DNA from: CAZQGO01 sp964593065
Lineage (GTDB): Bacteria; Oederibacteriota; JAAXVQ01
Direction: 5' to 3'
NCBI GenBank assembly: GCA_964593065.1
Contig: CAZQGO010000001.1
Span: 62,001 to 126,000 of the forward strand
Length of the DNA stretch: 64,000 nt
Shown: positions 24,550 through 32,354 of the stretch, in pieces
How the letters are laid out: each line of letters opens with the position of its first letter
Position numbering within the stretch: position 1 is the first letter of the stretch
Made by a program: the position numbers and the translations under genes
The notes under the pieces: model-generated
Told to the model about the DNA's origin: nothing
Seen by the model: the letters and a program-made list of their open reading frames with translations, nothing else
The model's database searches: none

Positions 24550-26487
24550 CTACTCGGGAATCCACGCCACCCCTCCCGCCAGCCACAAGCCCGGCATGGG
24601 AACGCCCGGAATATCCTCATAGCGGACATCCAGGAGATTGCTGCCTTTGGCAAAGAGACGCCAGCGGTCGCTCAGGGCGAAGAGCACGCCCGCGTCCAGC
24701 AGCCACGTGGCGGGCTGGTTCGGCCGTTGCAGGCAGGTTGCCCGCACGTCAGGCGTGAGCACGCCTTCGGACTCCAGGGTGGCCGCCGCCTGCAGGTACC
24801 ACCTCGGAGCATGCAATTGGTATTTGGAGGCATCCGCCGCCGGCGCCTGCAGGACCACCTCCTGATACCCCCCCGCGAACTGAAAAATCAGGCCCAGAAC
24901 CGAAACGCCGGCGTGCACCGAGCCTCCCGCCGCAGACACGCGGCTTAAATTATTCGCGGTCCACGGCTCCGCCGCGGAGCGCCGTGTCCAGTCGATGACG
25001 TCATAAGCCCGCCGGTAAAATCCGGTCAGGCCGAGAGCGGCAATTTGACCCAGCCGGCCGTCCGCGCCAATCTCGTAGCACCAGGCCTTTTCGGGTTGGA
25101 GTTGCGGGTTGCCGCGGTTGGCCGGACTGGAATAATACAATTCCGTAAAATCGGGGCGGCGGAAGGCGTGCCCCGCGCTCGCCCGGATTTTCCAGTCCGG
25201 AGTCAAGCCCAGGGCCAGCCCGGCCGCGGGCGACCAGGTGAAATTCTGCAGGCCTTCCGCATCGGCCCTCAGGCTCAGATCGTAAAACCAGTCTGCGGCC
25301 GCCGCGGACTGGTAAAAGGCGTACAGGCCCGTCAGCGTTCGTTGCCGGCCGCCCAGCACGGAGCTCTCCAGATTTTCCCGCCGGCCGGACAGGCCCAGGC
25401 GCAGCCGTTGCCCCGCGGGGAAGGACCACAAGAGGGGCAATTCCCCCTGCAGCGTCCAGTTGCGATGCGAATTGACGGCGGCCTGCGGCTGCGTGGAGTC
25501 GAGCTGGAAAAAATCCTCGTGCCGGCGGAAAGAGAGCAGGGGTTCGAGTTCCACGGCCGGGGAGAGGCGGGACGAGGTTCGCAGGGAGGAATACCACAGG
25601 CGGGTGTGTTCCCGTGAAGGATAGGGCGCGTAGAAATCCGCGGCGCCGAAGCGCTCATCCGCGAATCCCAGCCGGATTTGCGCGGGCGCTGCGAGCGGGA
25701 GGTCCCCATGGTAACCGGCGCGGAGCCATTGGGCATCCGTGCCCGGGCGGTATCCCTGCGTGGCGCCCTGCTCGAAAGCCAGGGAATGCCCGCCCGCGGC
25801 CGTGGCGACGGGCAGGAACAAGCGGGCGCCCAGAGTGCCGAACCCTCCGCCCCAGGCCGTCAAGCGGGCCTGGCCCTGCCCCGGGGGAAAGGTGGCGACT
25901 GCCAGGGTTCCCCCCATCGCCTGGGAACCGAAACGGGAAGAACCATGTCCGGGCAGGATCTCGAGTCCCTCAATTTCATCGACCGTGACCGGCAGATTCA
26001 GGTTGTGATGGGCTGTTTGCGGATCACGCCAGGGCTGCTGGTCCAGAAGCACCAATGATTGCTGGAAGGTCGCCCCCCGCAGGCTGATATCGTTTTGGAT
26101 GCCCCAGGGTCCGCGGCACTGCAAGTCCACGCCCGGGGCCTGGGTCAGCAGGTCGGCAACCGAGAACGGCAGATACCGCCGCAGGAGTTTGCCGCTTAAG
26201 GTTACCTGGTCCCGCGAGGAATATTCCGGCGCCGAGGTCAGGGGCTGCGCGGCGGGCGATACGGCCGACGGCTGGACGGAGGGGGTATCAGGCCGGGGCC
26301 AGAGACGGGAAGCCGGCAGCAATTCCAGGCGGTCGGCGCCTGGATAGGAGCCGGCCCGCGGATTCGCAGGCAAATCCGCGGTATCGCGGGATAAGGCCGG
26401 GCCGGCCGCGAACGCCTGCGGAATCCAGGCAAAAACGAGGCTGGCAGCCGCCAGGCAGGTTGCGAGGCTGGTACGGTGAATAGGCAT
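24550..26487 (-). CDS. TonB-dependent outer-membrane receptor
   Basis: The 645-residue protein has a signal peptide to about residue 27, a plug domain (QVTLSGKLLRRYLPFSVADL, then VDLQCRGPWGIQNDISLRGA and EILPGHGSSRFGSQAMGG) and a 22-strand-type barrel rich in aromatic residues. Size and plug resemble BtuB-like receptors, which take up cobalamin or siderophores with energy from TonB-ExbBD. No cobalamin riboswitch is visible upstream, so the ligand is open. It ends in LAGGVAWIPE rather than a terminal Phe. A promoter and a dyad lie directly upstream. Confidence 0.88.
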   Translation of the reverse strand: MPIHRTSLATCLAAASLVFAWIPQAFAAGPALSRDTADLPANPRAGSYPGADRLELLPASRLWPRPDTPSVQPSAVSPAAQPLTSAPEYSSRDQVTLSGKLLRRYLPFSVADLLTQAPGVDLQCRGPWGIQNDISLRGATFQQSLVLLDQQPWRDPQTAHHNLNLPVTVDEIEGLEILPGHGSSRFGSQAMGGTLAVATFPPGQGQARLTAWGGGFGTLGARLFLPVATAAGGHSLAFEQGATQGYRPGTDAQWLRAGYHGDLPLAAPAQIRLGFADERFGAADFYAPYPSREHTRLWYSSLRTSSRLSPAVELEPLLSFRRHEDFFQLDSTQPQAAVNSHRNWTLQGELPLLWSFPAGQRLRLGLSGRRENLESSVLGGRQRTLTGLYAFYQSAAAADWFYDLSLRADAEGLQNFTWSPAAGLALGLTPDWKIRASAGHAFRRPDFTELYYSSPANRGNPQLQPEKAWCYEIGADGRLGQIAALGLTGFYRRAYDVIDWTRRSAAEPWTANNLSRVSAAGGSVHAGVSVLGLIFQFAGGYQEVVLQAPAADASKYQLHAPRWYLQAAATLESEGVLTPDVRATCLQRPNQPATWLLDAGVLFALSDRWRLFAKGSNLLDVRYEDIPGVPMPGLWLAGGVAWIPE

Positions 26488-26513
26488 GGATATAAGACGT
26501 CCGCAATGCAGCC

Positions 26514-26543
26514 ATCATAGGCCATCTCGAAGCCAACAGTCAA
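26514..26543 (-). promoter_or_regulatory. Promoter of the TonB-dependent receptor gene
   Basis: On the minus strand TTGACT (26538-26543) and TATGAT (26514-26519) are 18 bases apart, giving a start near 26507 and a leader of about 20 bases. The -35 box overlaps one arm of the dyad at 26539-26566. Confidence 0.6.
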
Positions 26544-26566
26544 CTATATTTATGATTAAAGTTGAC
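26539..26566. promoter_or_regulatory. Inverted repeat overlapping the receptor promoter
   Basis: GTCAACT at 26539-26545 is the exact reverse complement of AGTTGAC at 26560-26566, with 14 AT-rich bases between. One arm coincides with the -35 box of the receptor promoter, the position of a repressor operator. The regulator is unknown; it does not look like a standard Fur box. Confidence 0.45.
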
Positions 26567-26592
26567 AAATACCCGAATTGGTTCATCTGGGG

Positions 26593-26616
26593 AAAAGCGG
26601 CGGCCCTTCACCGCCG
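26593..26616 (-). terminator. Possible terminator after the tadE-like gene
   Basis: On the minus strand CGGCGG (26611-26616) pairs with CCGCCG (26598-26603) around a 7-base loop and is followed by CTTTTCC. It lies 42 bases behind the stop of the TadE-like gene. The T run is short. Confidence 0.4.
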
Positions 26617-26657
26617 GGGGTAAAAACCTGGCAGGCGCCGGACGGTGGAACCGGGAG

Positions 26658-27092
26658 TTATTCAAACAATTCGCCCAAAACGCGGAGGCCTTCCTGAATG
26701 ATTCGCTTGACGATAGGCTGGGGATTGTAGGCAATGACCGCCTCGCGGCTGGAGACCGTGAAGCCGCCGGGCCGAAACAGCGGCAGGCGAAAGAAACCCA
26801 CGGACGGCACATGGCAGGAGGCCTGGACGGCGTATCCCTCCTCGCGGTTTCCGGACAATTTTTCCACTTGGTGGTCGGGAAAGAGATAGGTCAACTCCTG
26901 CTCGTGCCAATCGGCGTGATTGAAAGTGCCGATGACCCAGGCGGCCCGCCGGGCCACGTGCTGGCATTTGATTTTCGCGGATCCCAGCAAGGCCAGCTGC
27001 AGGATGCCGGTTAAGAAAAGAAAAAACAGGAACAGCACCAGCGCCAACTCCAGGAAGGCCTGGCCCCGGTCATCGCGCAGGAAGGTTTTCAT
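26658..27092 (-). CDS. TadE-like pseudopilin protein
   Basis: The 144-residue protein begins MKTFLRDDRGQAFLELALVL, followed by one hydrophobic segment: the TadE N-terminus, where Gly-Gln and the Glu five residues on resemble a prepilin cleavage site. The external part ends KRIIQEGLRVLGELFE. TadE-type proteins are minor pseudopilins of the Tad/Flp pilus. The ATG overlaps the stop of the PAS sensor gene as ATGA, so the two are made together, on the strand opposite to the main Tad locus. No other Tad part lies in this unit. Confidence 0.75.
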   Translation of the reverse strand: MKTFLRDDRGQAFLELALVLFLFFLFLTGILQLALLGSAKIKCQHVARRAAWVIGTFNHADWHEQELTYLFPDHQVEKLSGNREEGYAVQASCHVPSVGFFRLPLFRPGGFTVSSREAVIAYNPQPIVKRIIQEGLRVLGELFE

Positions 27093-28042
27093 TGCAGGGT
27101 CACCAGTGCGATTTCCCAATCGGCCGAGGCCGGAACGAAGACCGCGCGGACGCTGATTGCCGGCGCGCGCGCGGACAAGGACAACTTGGCTTGCGCCGGT
27201 TGCGCCGGGCTTTTCAGCGCCGCCTGGTAAAACCCGGTCAGGGCGGCAGGCAGCGGCGAGTCCATGAGGTGCAGGCCGACCAGCTCCTCCGGGCGGCAGT
27301 TCAAGAGTTGCTGGGCCAGGGTATTCACCGCAAGCACGCGGTGGTCGCGGTCCAAAATAACAGCCGCGTGGGGCATCTCCGCGAGCAACAGGGAAACATT
27401 CCGCTGAAATTGATGCGTATCGGCCTGTGCTCCCGGCGGAGAAGCCGCCGCCGAGCGGGCGGCGGGGTCCAGCAATACGTAACGCCTGAGAAGCAGCCAT
27501 AATAAAAGAGACAGGCCCAGGGAAACCAGCAGGTTCAGGATGATCGCCCGGACCAGGACTTCCTGCCTGCTTTGCGCCAAGCGGGCGCTGTCGAAATCCG
27601 CGCGGAAATACCCATCGTCTTGAAACGGCAGCGCCAGGACGATGGAGGTCAGGACGCGCCCCTGGGCGTGCCGGATGCGCGTTTCCGGAGAGGTTAAACG
27701 CGGGCCGGCGGGGGCCGAGGTTTTTTTCCCCATCATGCCGGAATCCGTGTGCAACAGAATTTTCCCGGTATTGTCAAATACCATGGCTTGTATCAATTGC
27801 GGAAAATTGGCCCGCGCGTCTCCCAGGGTGGTCAGGGCGGTGAGATCATCATTGGCCAGGAATGCCCGGGATATTTGGCTGGCGAGGTTCTGGCTGATGT
27901 GGAGCTGGACTTTTTGCATTTCGCTGCGTTGATGTTCAGCCGAGAGGTCGAGCAGATAACTCGTTGCCAGAAATTGCAGTAGCAGAGCCGTGACAAAAAC
28001 CAACATCGGCAAACCCGCGACAGGAGGCAAAGCGCGTTTCAT
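27089..28042 (-). CDS. Membrane sensor with external domain and PAS domain
   Basis: The 317-residue protein has a membrane segment at about 8-28, an external region of about 140 residues (includes QAMVFDNTGKILLHTDSG, typical of a Cache/PAS-like sensor), a second segment at about 175-198 and a cytoplasmic PAS domain (ILDRDHRVLAVNTLAQQLLN, from about 231). There is no kinase, GGDEF or HAMP output domain, so it ends where a normal sensor would begin its output. It is coupled to a TadE-like gene, which suggests that it senses something related to the pilus or surface. The cognate output is unknown. Confidence 0.7.
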   Translation of the reverse strand: MKRALPPVAGLPMLVFVTALLLQFLATSYLLDLSAEHQRSEMQKVQLHISQNLASQISRAFLANDDLTALTTLGDARANFPQLIQAMVFDNTGKILLHTDSGMMGKKTSAPAGPRLTSPETRIRHAQGRVLTSIVLALPFQDDGYFRADFDSARLAQSRQEVLVRAIILNLLVSLGLSLLLWLLLRRYVLLDPAARSAAASPPGAQADTHQFQRNVSLLLAEMPHAAVILDRDHRVLAVNTLAQQLLNCRPEELVGLHLMDSPLPAALTGFYQAALKSPAQPAQAKLSLSARAPAISVRAVFVPASADWEIALVTLQ

Positions 28043-28080
28043 GACGGGCTCCCAAAATGATTTGCTAATTCCCGAAAGCT

Positions 28081-28109
28081 ATTATATATTTTGACTGAAC
28101 AGGAGTCAA
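28081..28109 (-). promoter_or_regulatory. Promoter of the PAS sensor / TadE unit, with dyad
   Basis: On the minus strand TTGACT (28104-28109) and TATAAT (28081-28086) are 17 bases apart, with a predicted start near 28074 and a leader of about 32 bases. TTGACT at 28091-28096 and AGTCAA at 28104-28109 form a perfect 6-base dyad around 7 bases that covers the -35 box, a possible operator between this gene and the divergent pilin gene. Confidence 0.65.
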
Positions 28110-28141
28110 TTTGCCAATGCGCTCTCCGAGTGTGGTGGAAA

Positions 28142-28321
28142 ATGGCTTCAAATTTGCCCCCCAAGAACCTGTTCGCGGATGAGTCCGGCCAGGCTTTGAC
28201 CGAATACGTCCTGGTGCTGGCCTTGATTGCGCTTTCACTGGCGGCGGTTTTGGGATTGTGGAAATACCCCCTGGCGAAATACCTGGAAAGAATCGCGACG
28301 GCCATAGCCCGACCCCGGTAA
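28142..28321 (+). CDS. Flp-type minor pilin
   Basis: The 59-residue protein has the Flp layout: short charged leader, ADESG then QALTEYVLVLALIAL, a hydrophobic helix, and a short tail KYPLAKYLERIATAIARPR. Cleavage would fall after Gly19, with Glu at position 5 of the mature pilin. I use the ATG at 28142; longer in-frame alternatives upstream give an unlikely leader. It differs from the second pilin in its Gln-Ala-Leu start and in a Trp within the helix, so a minor or alternative pilin is likely. Confidence 0.75.
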   Translation: MASNLPPKNLFADESGQALTEYVLVLALIALSLAAVLGLWKYPLAKYLERIATAIARPR

Positions 28322-28412
28322 GGAACGCTGATATTGGATTAGAGACTCCCGGGAGGAAAACATTGTATCAAAATTACAGTTCGAGAAAATCAACTTACTG
28401 AGGGGGTGCACC

Positions 28413-28607
28413 GTGCTGACGAAAGTCAAGGAACTGCTTTTCGAAGAGGAAGCCCAGGGCATGACCGAGTACATCATCATCGTGGCGCTAATTGCCCTGG
28501 TGGCCATTGCCGGCGTGAAAATCTTCGGGAAAAGCATTTCCGGTCTGTTTCAAAGCAAAGCCGGCGAACTCGAAAAAGGCGTCGTGAATCCCGAGGGTGG
28601 CCAATAA
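28413..28607 (+). CDS. flp: Flp/Fap-type major pilin
   Basis: The 64-residue protein reads MLTKVKELLFEEEAQG, then MTEYIIIVALIALVAIAGVK, a standard type IVb (Flp) pilin: prepilin peptidase cuts after the Gly and the mature protein starts with a hydrophobic helix with Glu near position 3-5 and Tyr next to it. It begins with GTG after GAGGGGGTG. It is followed by repeat copy B and the gene of the likely processing peptidase, TadV. Confidence 0.88.
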   Translation: MLTKVKELLFEEEAQGMTEYIIIVALIALVAIAGVKIFGKSISGLFQSKAGELEKGVVNPEGGQ

Positions 28608-28620
28608 GCCCGGAAATCAA

Positions 28621-28874
28621 GGCCTTATCCAGATGAAGAGGCGGGGGTCCGGGGGCGGTGAAGCCCCCGAATGAAGCAGGAAGGAAAGCCGGACGCATCG
28701 GCTCAGTCCCCTTCAGGGGCCAGGGGTGGTCAGAGGAAAATTCCCCTGACTCCATGAGGGGTGACCACGAGCCGAAGGACTGTCGTGACTCTCGGCGAGT
28801 GCCAGAGGGGAAACCTCCCCTGTGGGAGCGAAGCGACAGCGGCCGGGGAACCTGTGGTTCCCCTGAAAGCTCCT
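28621..28874 (+). repeat. Structured intergenic element, copy B (ahead of the TadV gene)
   Basis: This is the longest and most diverged copy. It keeps the GGGGGC-GGTGAA-GCCCCC hairpin, the purine-rich AGGAAGGAAAGC strand and GACGCATCGGC; here the nearby pairing is AGCCG/CGGCT instead of GGACGC/GCGTCC. About 140 extra bases with several GGGG/CCCC hairpins precede the closing GGGGAACC-TGT-GGTTCCCC stem and GAAAGCTCCT. The CTCC in that end could pair with the GGAG of the Shine-Dalgarno GGAGGT at 28883-28888. Confidence 0.7.
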
Positions 28875-28924
28875 AACTGCCCGGAGGTCATGAGACGATT
28901 CATCCATATGAAGCGGCCATTCCC

Positions 28925-29425
28925 TTGTTGTTAGGGTTCATATTGCTCATTGCCAGCGTAACGGATATTCTCCGGCACAAGGTCTATAACTGGCTCACTT
29001 TCCCCGCGCTCGGCCTGGGCCTGGGCTTGAACGCCGCGTGGCAGCAGCTGCCTGGTTTGTGGGGTGGCTGCGCAGGCCTGCTGGTGGGCGGCCTGCTGTT
29101 TTTCCCGGCTTTTTTCTGGGGAGGCATGGGTGCCGGAGACGTCAAGCTCATGGCAGTGGTGGGAGCCTTCATGGGGTGGGTTTTTGTGATTAACGCCGCC
29201 CTCTATGCGGCCGTCATCGGCGGCGTGCTTGCCGCGGCCTGGTTGCTGATCCGGGGCGAGCTGCTTCCGGCCGTAAAGCGCATCGGCCGGTTTTTATATT
29301 CCGTCTTCAGGCCGCATCTCAAGATCGAGCCTTTGTCCCGGAAATATCCCATCCCGTTTGCGGTCATCATCTTTGCCGGAACCGTGGCCGCGTTTTTCCT
29401 GCCTCCCATCCTGGTCCTGCCTTGA
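28925..29425 (+). CDS. Prepilin peptidase of the Tad system (TadV/CpaA)
   Basis: An A24-family aspartyl peptidase that cuts the leader from Flp pilins. Catalytic Asp residues are in SVTDILRHKV and in GGMGAGDVKLMAVVGA; about five membrane segments are present. The start is doubtful. TTG at 28925 gives a very short first helix and has no Shine-Dalgarno. A strong GGAGGT at 28883-28888 sits 6 bases ahead of an in-frame ACG (28895) and 9 ahead of an in-frame ATT (28898), which would add a plausible HPYEAAIPLL start. The ATG at 28890 is out of frame and encodes a 14-residue peptide that stops at 28934, overlapping the TTG. Confidence 0.85.
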   Translation: MLLGFILLIASVTDILRHKVYNWLTFPALGLGLGLNAAWQQLPGLWGGCAGLLVGGLLFFPAFFWGGMGAGDVKLMAVVGAFMGWVFVINAALYAAVIGGVLAAAWLLIRGELLPAVKRIGRFLYSVFRPHLKIEPLSRKYPIPFAVIIFAGTVAAFFLPPILVLP

Positions 29426-29505
29426 ATGCCTGCGGATCGCCCCGCATGCCTGCGCGCCTGGCTTGAACCGGCCGCCTGAAACGGGGTTTACCGGAACAAC
29501 GGGGA

Positions 29506-30648
29506 TCAGGTATTGCCGGTTTTGGGTTTGAAAGGCTCCACGTGAATGGTGACCTCGGCCCCGGGAAGCTTCTGCTTGATGTCCCTTTCCAAATGATCGC
29601 ATAATTTGTGCACTTCCTCCAGCGGCGAGTTGCCGGACATGACCAGGTGAAAGCTGATCACGTAACGGTCCAGGTGGCGGAAGATTTTCAGGTGATGATA
29701 CCCCTGAAACAGGTTGGCGTGCCGCCGGATGAGCTGCACCAGCTGATTCTTGACGTCATCCAAGGTATGGGCCGTGGTATCGGGGTCGGCATGGACGATG
29801 ACGTCCGCGTCCGGGATCAATTCCGCGACCTTTTTTTCCACCTGCTCCGCAATGGCATGGGCATCCAGGAAAGACAGCCCGCTTTGCAGCGCCAGTTTCA
29901 CGTCCACGAAGGTTTTTGCGCCGGCGGTGCGCAGGCGGAGGTCATGGATGCGTTCCACCGCCGGCATGGCATTGAGGACGGCGTCCAATTTTTGCCGGAA
30001 ACCCTCCGGGGCCTTGTCCAGCAGGACATCCACCGCCCGGCGGGCCAGGCGGATGGAGACGATGATGACCAGTATGGAAACGATCATGGCCGCCACGGCA
30101 TCGGCCAAGGGGAAATTCAGAAAGCGGTATCCGACCAGTCCCAGGATGACGACCAGCGAGCTGAAAATGTCGGAAGAGAAATGCAGGGCGTCGGCTTCGA
30201 GGGCCTGGTTTTTGTGTTCCCGGGCGACGCGGTACAGGGCCCGGGAGCGCGATATGTCCACGAGGATCGAGATGCCCATCACCGCGAAGGCGTAAACATT
30301 GACATCCACGGCTACGGCCCGGCCGAGCATGCGTTCCACGGCTTCGTACAGGATGTATCCGCAGGTGGCCAACAGCAGCAGGACTTCAATGAAGGCGGAC
30401 AAGCTTTCAATCTTGCTGTGGCCGTAATTGTGGGACTCGTCCGCGGGCTTGTCGGAGATGCGCACCGCCATCAGGGTCATGAGGGCGGCGCCCAGATCCA
30501 GGGCGGAGTGGGCCGCTTCGGATAAAATCCCCAGGCTGTTCGTCTGCAGCCCGACCACCAGTTTCAGGGACGTCAGGAATACGGCGGCCACCACCGAACT
30601 GATGGCCACGCGATATTTCATGCGCACTTTTCTGCTGTCAGTTTCCAT
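29506..30648 (-). CDS. Cation diffusion facilitator transporter
   Basis: The 380-residue protein is a CDF exporter of divalent metals (zinc, iron, manganese or cobalt) in exchange for protons. Metal-site motifs HSALD in the second helix and HFSSD in the fifth are present, with the DESHNYGHSKIESL loop between helices two and three. Six membrane segments fill residues 10-210. The cytoplasmic part is longer than usual, with two ferredoxin-like CTD units (about 215-295 and 300-375). It interrupts the Tad genes on the opposite strand, and no metal regulator lies nearby. Confidence 0.9.
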   Translation of the reverse strand: METDSRKVRMKYRVAISSVVAAVFLTSLKLVVGLQTNSLGILSEAAHSALDLGAALMTLMAVRISDKPADESHNYGHSKIESLSAFIEVLLLLATCGYILYEAVERMLGRAVAVDVNVYAFAVMGISILVDISRSRALYRVAREHKNQALEADALHFSSDIFSSLVVILGLVGYRFLNFPLADAVAAMIVSILVIIVSIRLARRAVDVLLDKAPEGFRQKLDAVLNAMPAVERIHDLRLRTAGAKTFVDVKLALQSGLSFLDAHAIAEQVEKKVAELIPDADVIVHADPDTTAHTLDDVKNQLVQLIRRHANLFQGYHHLKIFRHLDRYVISFHLVMSGNSPLEEVHKLCDHLERDIKQKLPGAEVTIHVEPFKPKTGNT

Positions 30649-31001
30649 GGAATTCGCATCCGGCCTCGTCCGGGGGCCTTGCCGTCTGCTTCCGCATGGT
30701 TTCCCTCCCGGAGTCCGGCGAAATCGGCCCCAAGCCAGCCGGCAGCGGCGGTTTCCGGTGCGGGGAAATCCCGCTGTCCTGAGCGGGGCGCTTTGCCTGA
30801 ATCTTTGCCCTCAAATGGGTGCCTGAAATATCCGATACTATTATGTCCAGGCCGGGGAAAAAATGCAATTTATTATGGTTCATATTGTCTATTCATTATC
30901 ATTCATTGGAATGAAACGGGCGGGATCACCGCGCGCGCCCGCGGGTTGGATTCTTGAAAAAAATGGTGAAATGAAATATTGAATGGTTATATACTTTGAC
31001 C
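30649..31001. other. Divergent intergenic region, AT-rich to the right
   Basis: No gene is seen in these 353 bases. From about 30830 the composition turns AT-rich, unlike the neighbouring genes. A minus-strand CATAAT (30840-30845 region) might serve the CDF gene but has no good -35 partner. TATACT at 30990-30995 lies 6 bases ahead of the ATG at 31002. Confidence 0.4.
30990..30995 (+). promoter_or_regulatory. -10 element placed for a leaderless tadE transcript
   Basis: TATACT ends 6 bases ahead of the ATG at 31002, so the expected start falls on the first base of that codon. There is no Shine-Dalgarno ahead of this gene, which fits a leaderless message. The -35 region is poor (GTGAAA at best). 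Confidence 0.4.
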
Positions 31002-31379
31002 ATGCCGGAATTGTGCCGTAACCAACAAGGTCAAGCCCTAGCCGAAGCAGCACTGGCCATCCCCATTCTGGTGCTGCTTTTCATGGGATGCCTGCAATTC
31101 CTGCAAATCGGACTCGCGCACATCGTGGTGATGGAAGCGGTCTTTGAAGCCGGCCGGCAGGCCTATTTGGATCAAGGCGATCCACGGAACGGGCAGAAAG
31201 TGGCCGCTGAAATCTGCGGCAGCGTCAGCCCGGGCCGGACCGAGTTTGTTGTGGACCCGGCCAATGCCGCGCGCACCTACACCGTGATCCATGACCTGAA
31301 GGCCCTCTTCCCGATCATCCGGAACGTCCACATCAAGCATTCCTGCCCGGAATATGTCTTCCGCACCGAGGGCGAGTAG
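31002..31379 (+). CDS. TadE-like pseudopilin protein of the Tad locus
   Basis: The 125-residue protein begins MPELCRNQQGQALAEAALAI followed by a hydrophobic helix, the TadE pattern with Gly-Gln and Glu at the expected places. The external part has two Cys (AEICGS and KHSCPEY) that could form a disulfide. A TTG six bases upstream is in frame; I prefer the ATG. It lies directly ahead of the TadG-like gene with one base between, so both are probably minor pseudopilins of the same pilus. Confidence 0.78.
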   Translation: MPELCRNQQGQALAEAALAIPILVLLFMGCLQFLQIGLAHIVVMEAVFEAGRQAYLDQGDPRNGQKVAAEICGSVSPGRTEFVVDPANAARTYTVIHDLKALFPIIRNVHIKHSCPEYVFRTEGE

Positions 31380-31380
31380 C

Positions 31381-32322
31381 ATGTCCTGCTGCCGCCGGCT
31401 TCTGCGTGAGGAACAGGGGCAAGTTCTTTACCTGACCCTGGCGATGTTCCTGGTTCTGATGGCCTTCACCCTGGTATTCGTCAACGTCATCTACCTGGCG
31501 GCCGTGAAGATTAAGGTCCAGGATTTGGCCGACAATATGGCCCTGTCCGCGGCGACCTTGAAAGCCCGCGTATTGAACAAAATGACCAATTTAAACGCCG
31601 CCCTGGAGTATCTCGCCCTGGAGGGCGGGACGATCCATACCACCAAGACCTATGCCACGCTGGTGGAAATGCTGGCGGCGCAAAGCATTATGATCGGAGT
31701 CTACACGACCAGCGTGGCGCTGGCCGAAAAACACAACCAGAGCCTTCAGGGTCTGCTGGAGCGGATCGCCCGAGAAAACGGCCTGGAGGAAGAACGCGGG
31801 CGGGTGCAAGTGTACGCGGCCAACATCGAACCGCCCTATCCCTGGAACGCTTTGAAGTCCGACATCGCGTTGAACCTGGAGGACTTGTATTTTCTTCCGA
31901 CGCCGACCAGCCCGCCGGTTCCGCTGTATTTTCCGCTTGTTTCCCTGTCCCCGGCCCATGACTGGTCGGTCCAGACGCGCGTGGAATGGCGGACGCAGGG
32001 GGAAATCATCGGCGGCCGCAGCCTGGGCGTACGTCTGCCCGACATCGTGGCCCGGGCCCGGGCGGAATTTTACGACGAGCCCGTTCCGGGGGTCGCTTTC
32101 GGAAACCAGTGGCGGGTGCGGCTGGTCCAACCGCGACAGGATGTGGATGACAAACTGCGCAGCCAGGCCGGAACGCCGCCGGCCGCGTCCGCACCGGCTC
32201 CGTCCGCTCCCGCTCCCGGAGATTCCGGCACCTACGCGGGACAATATCCGCCCCCGGACGAGGAGGTTGTCGCCGCCCCGGAGCCCGTGAGAAAACCACC
32301 CGTAGGACGCTCCGGGAAATGA
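31381..32322 (+). CDS. TadG-like pilus-assembly protein
   Basis: The 313-residue protein has the N-terminus MSCCRRLLREEQGQVLYLTL and one membrane helix to about residue 40, as in TadE/TadG-like proteins, followed by a large external part with helical segments (about 45-150) and a Pro/Ala-rich tail (PPAASAPAPSAPAPGD). There is no von Willebrand A domain of the longer TadG proteins, so the assignment is to the wider class. The ATG at 31381 follows the TadE stop by one base, which implies coupled translation. Confidence 0.7.
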   Translation: MSCCRRLLREEQGQVLYLTLAMFLVLMAFTLVFVNVIYLAAVKIKVQDLADNMALSAATLKARVLNKMTNLNAALEYLALEGGTIHTTKTYATLVEMLAAQSIMIGVYTTSVALAEKHNQSLQGLLERIARENGLEEERGRVQVYAANIEPPYPWNALKSDIALNLEDLYFLPTPTSPPVPLYFPLVSLSPAHDWSVQTRVEWRTQGEIIGGRSLGVRLPDIVARARAEFYDEPVPGVAFGNQWRVRLVQPRQDVDDKLRSQAGTPPAASAPAPSAPAPGDSGTYAGQYPPPDEEVVAAPEPVRKPPVGRSGK

Positions 32323-32354
32323 AGTTGCGACGCATCCGCCGGCGGACTACCAGG

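Noticed and set aside
26488..26657. Cobalamin riboswitch ahead of the TonB-dependent receptor
   Set aside because: The leader is about 20 bases and no B12-box-like sequence is found.
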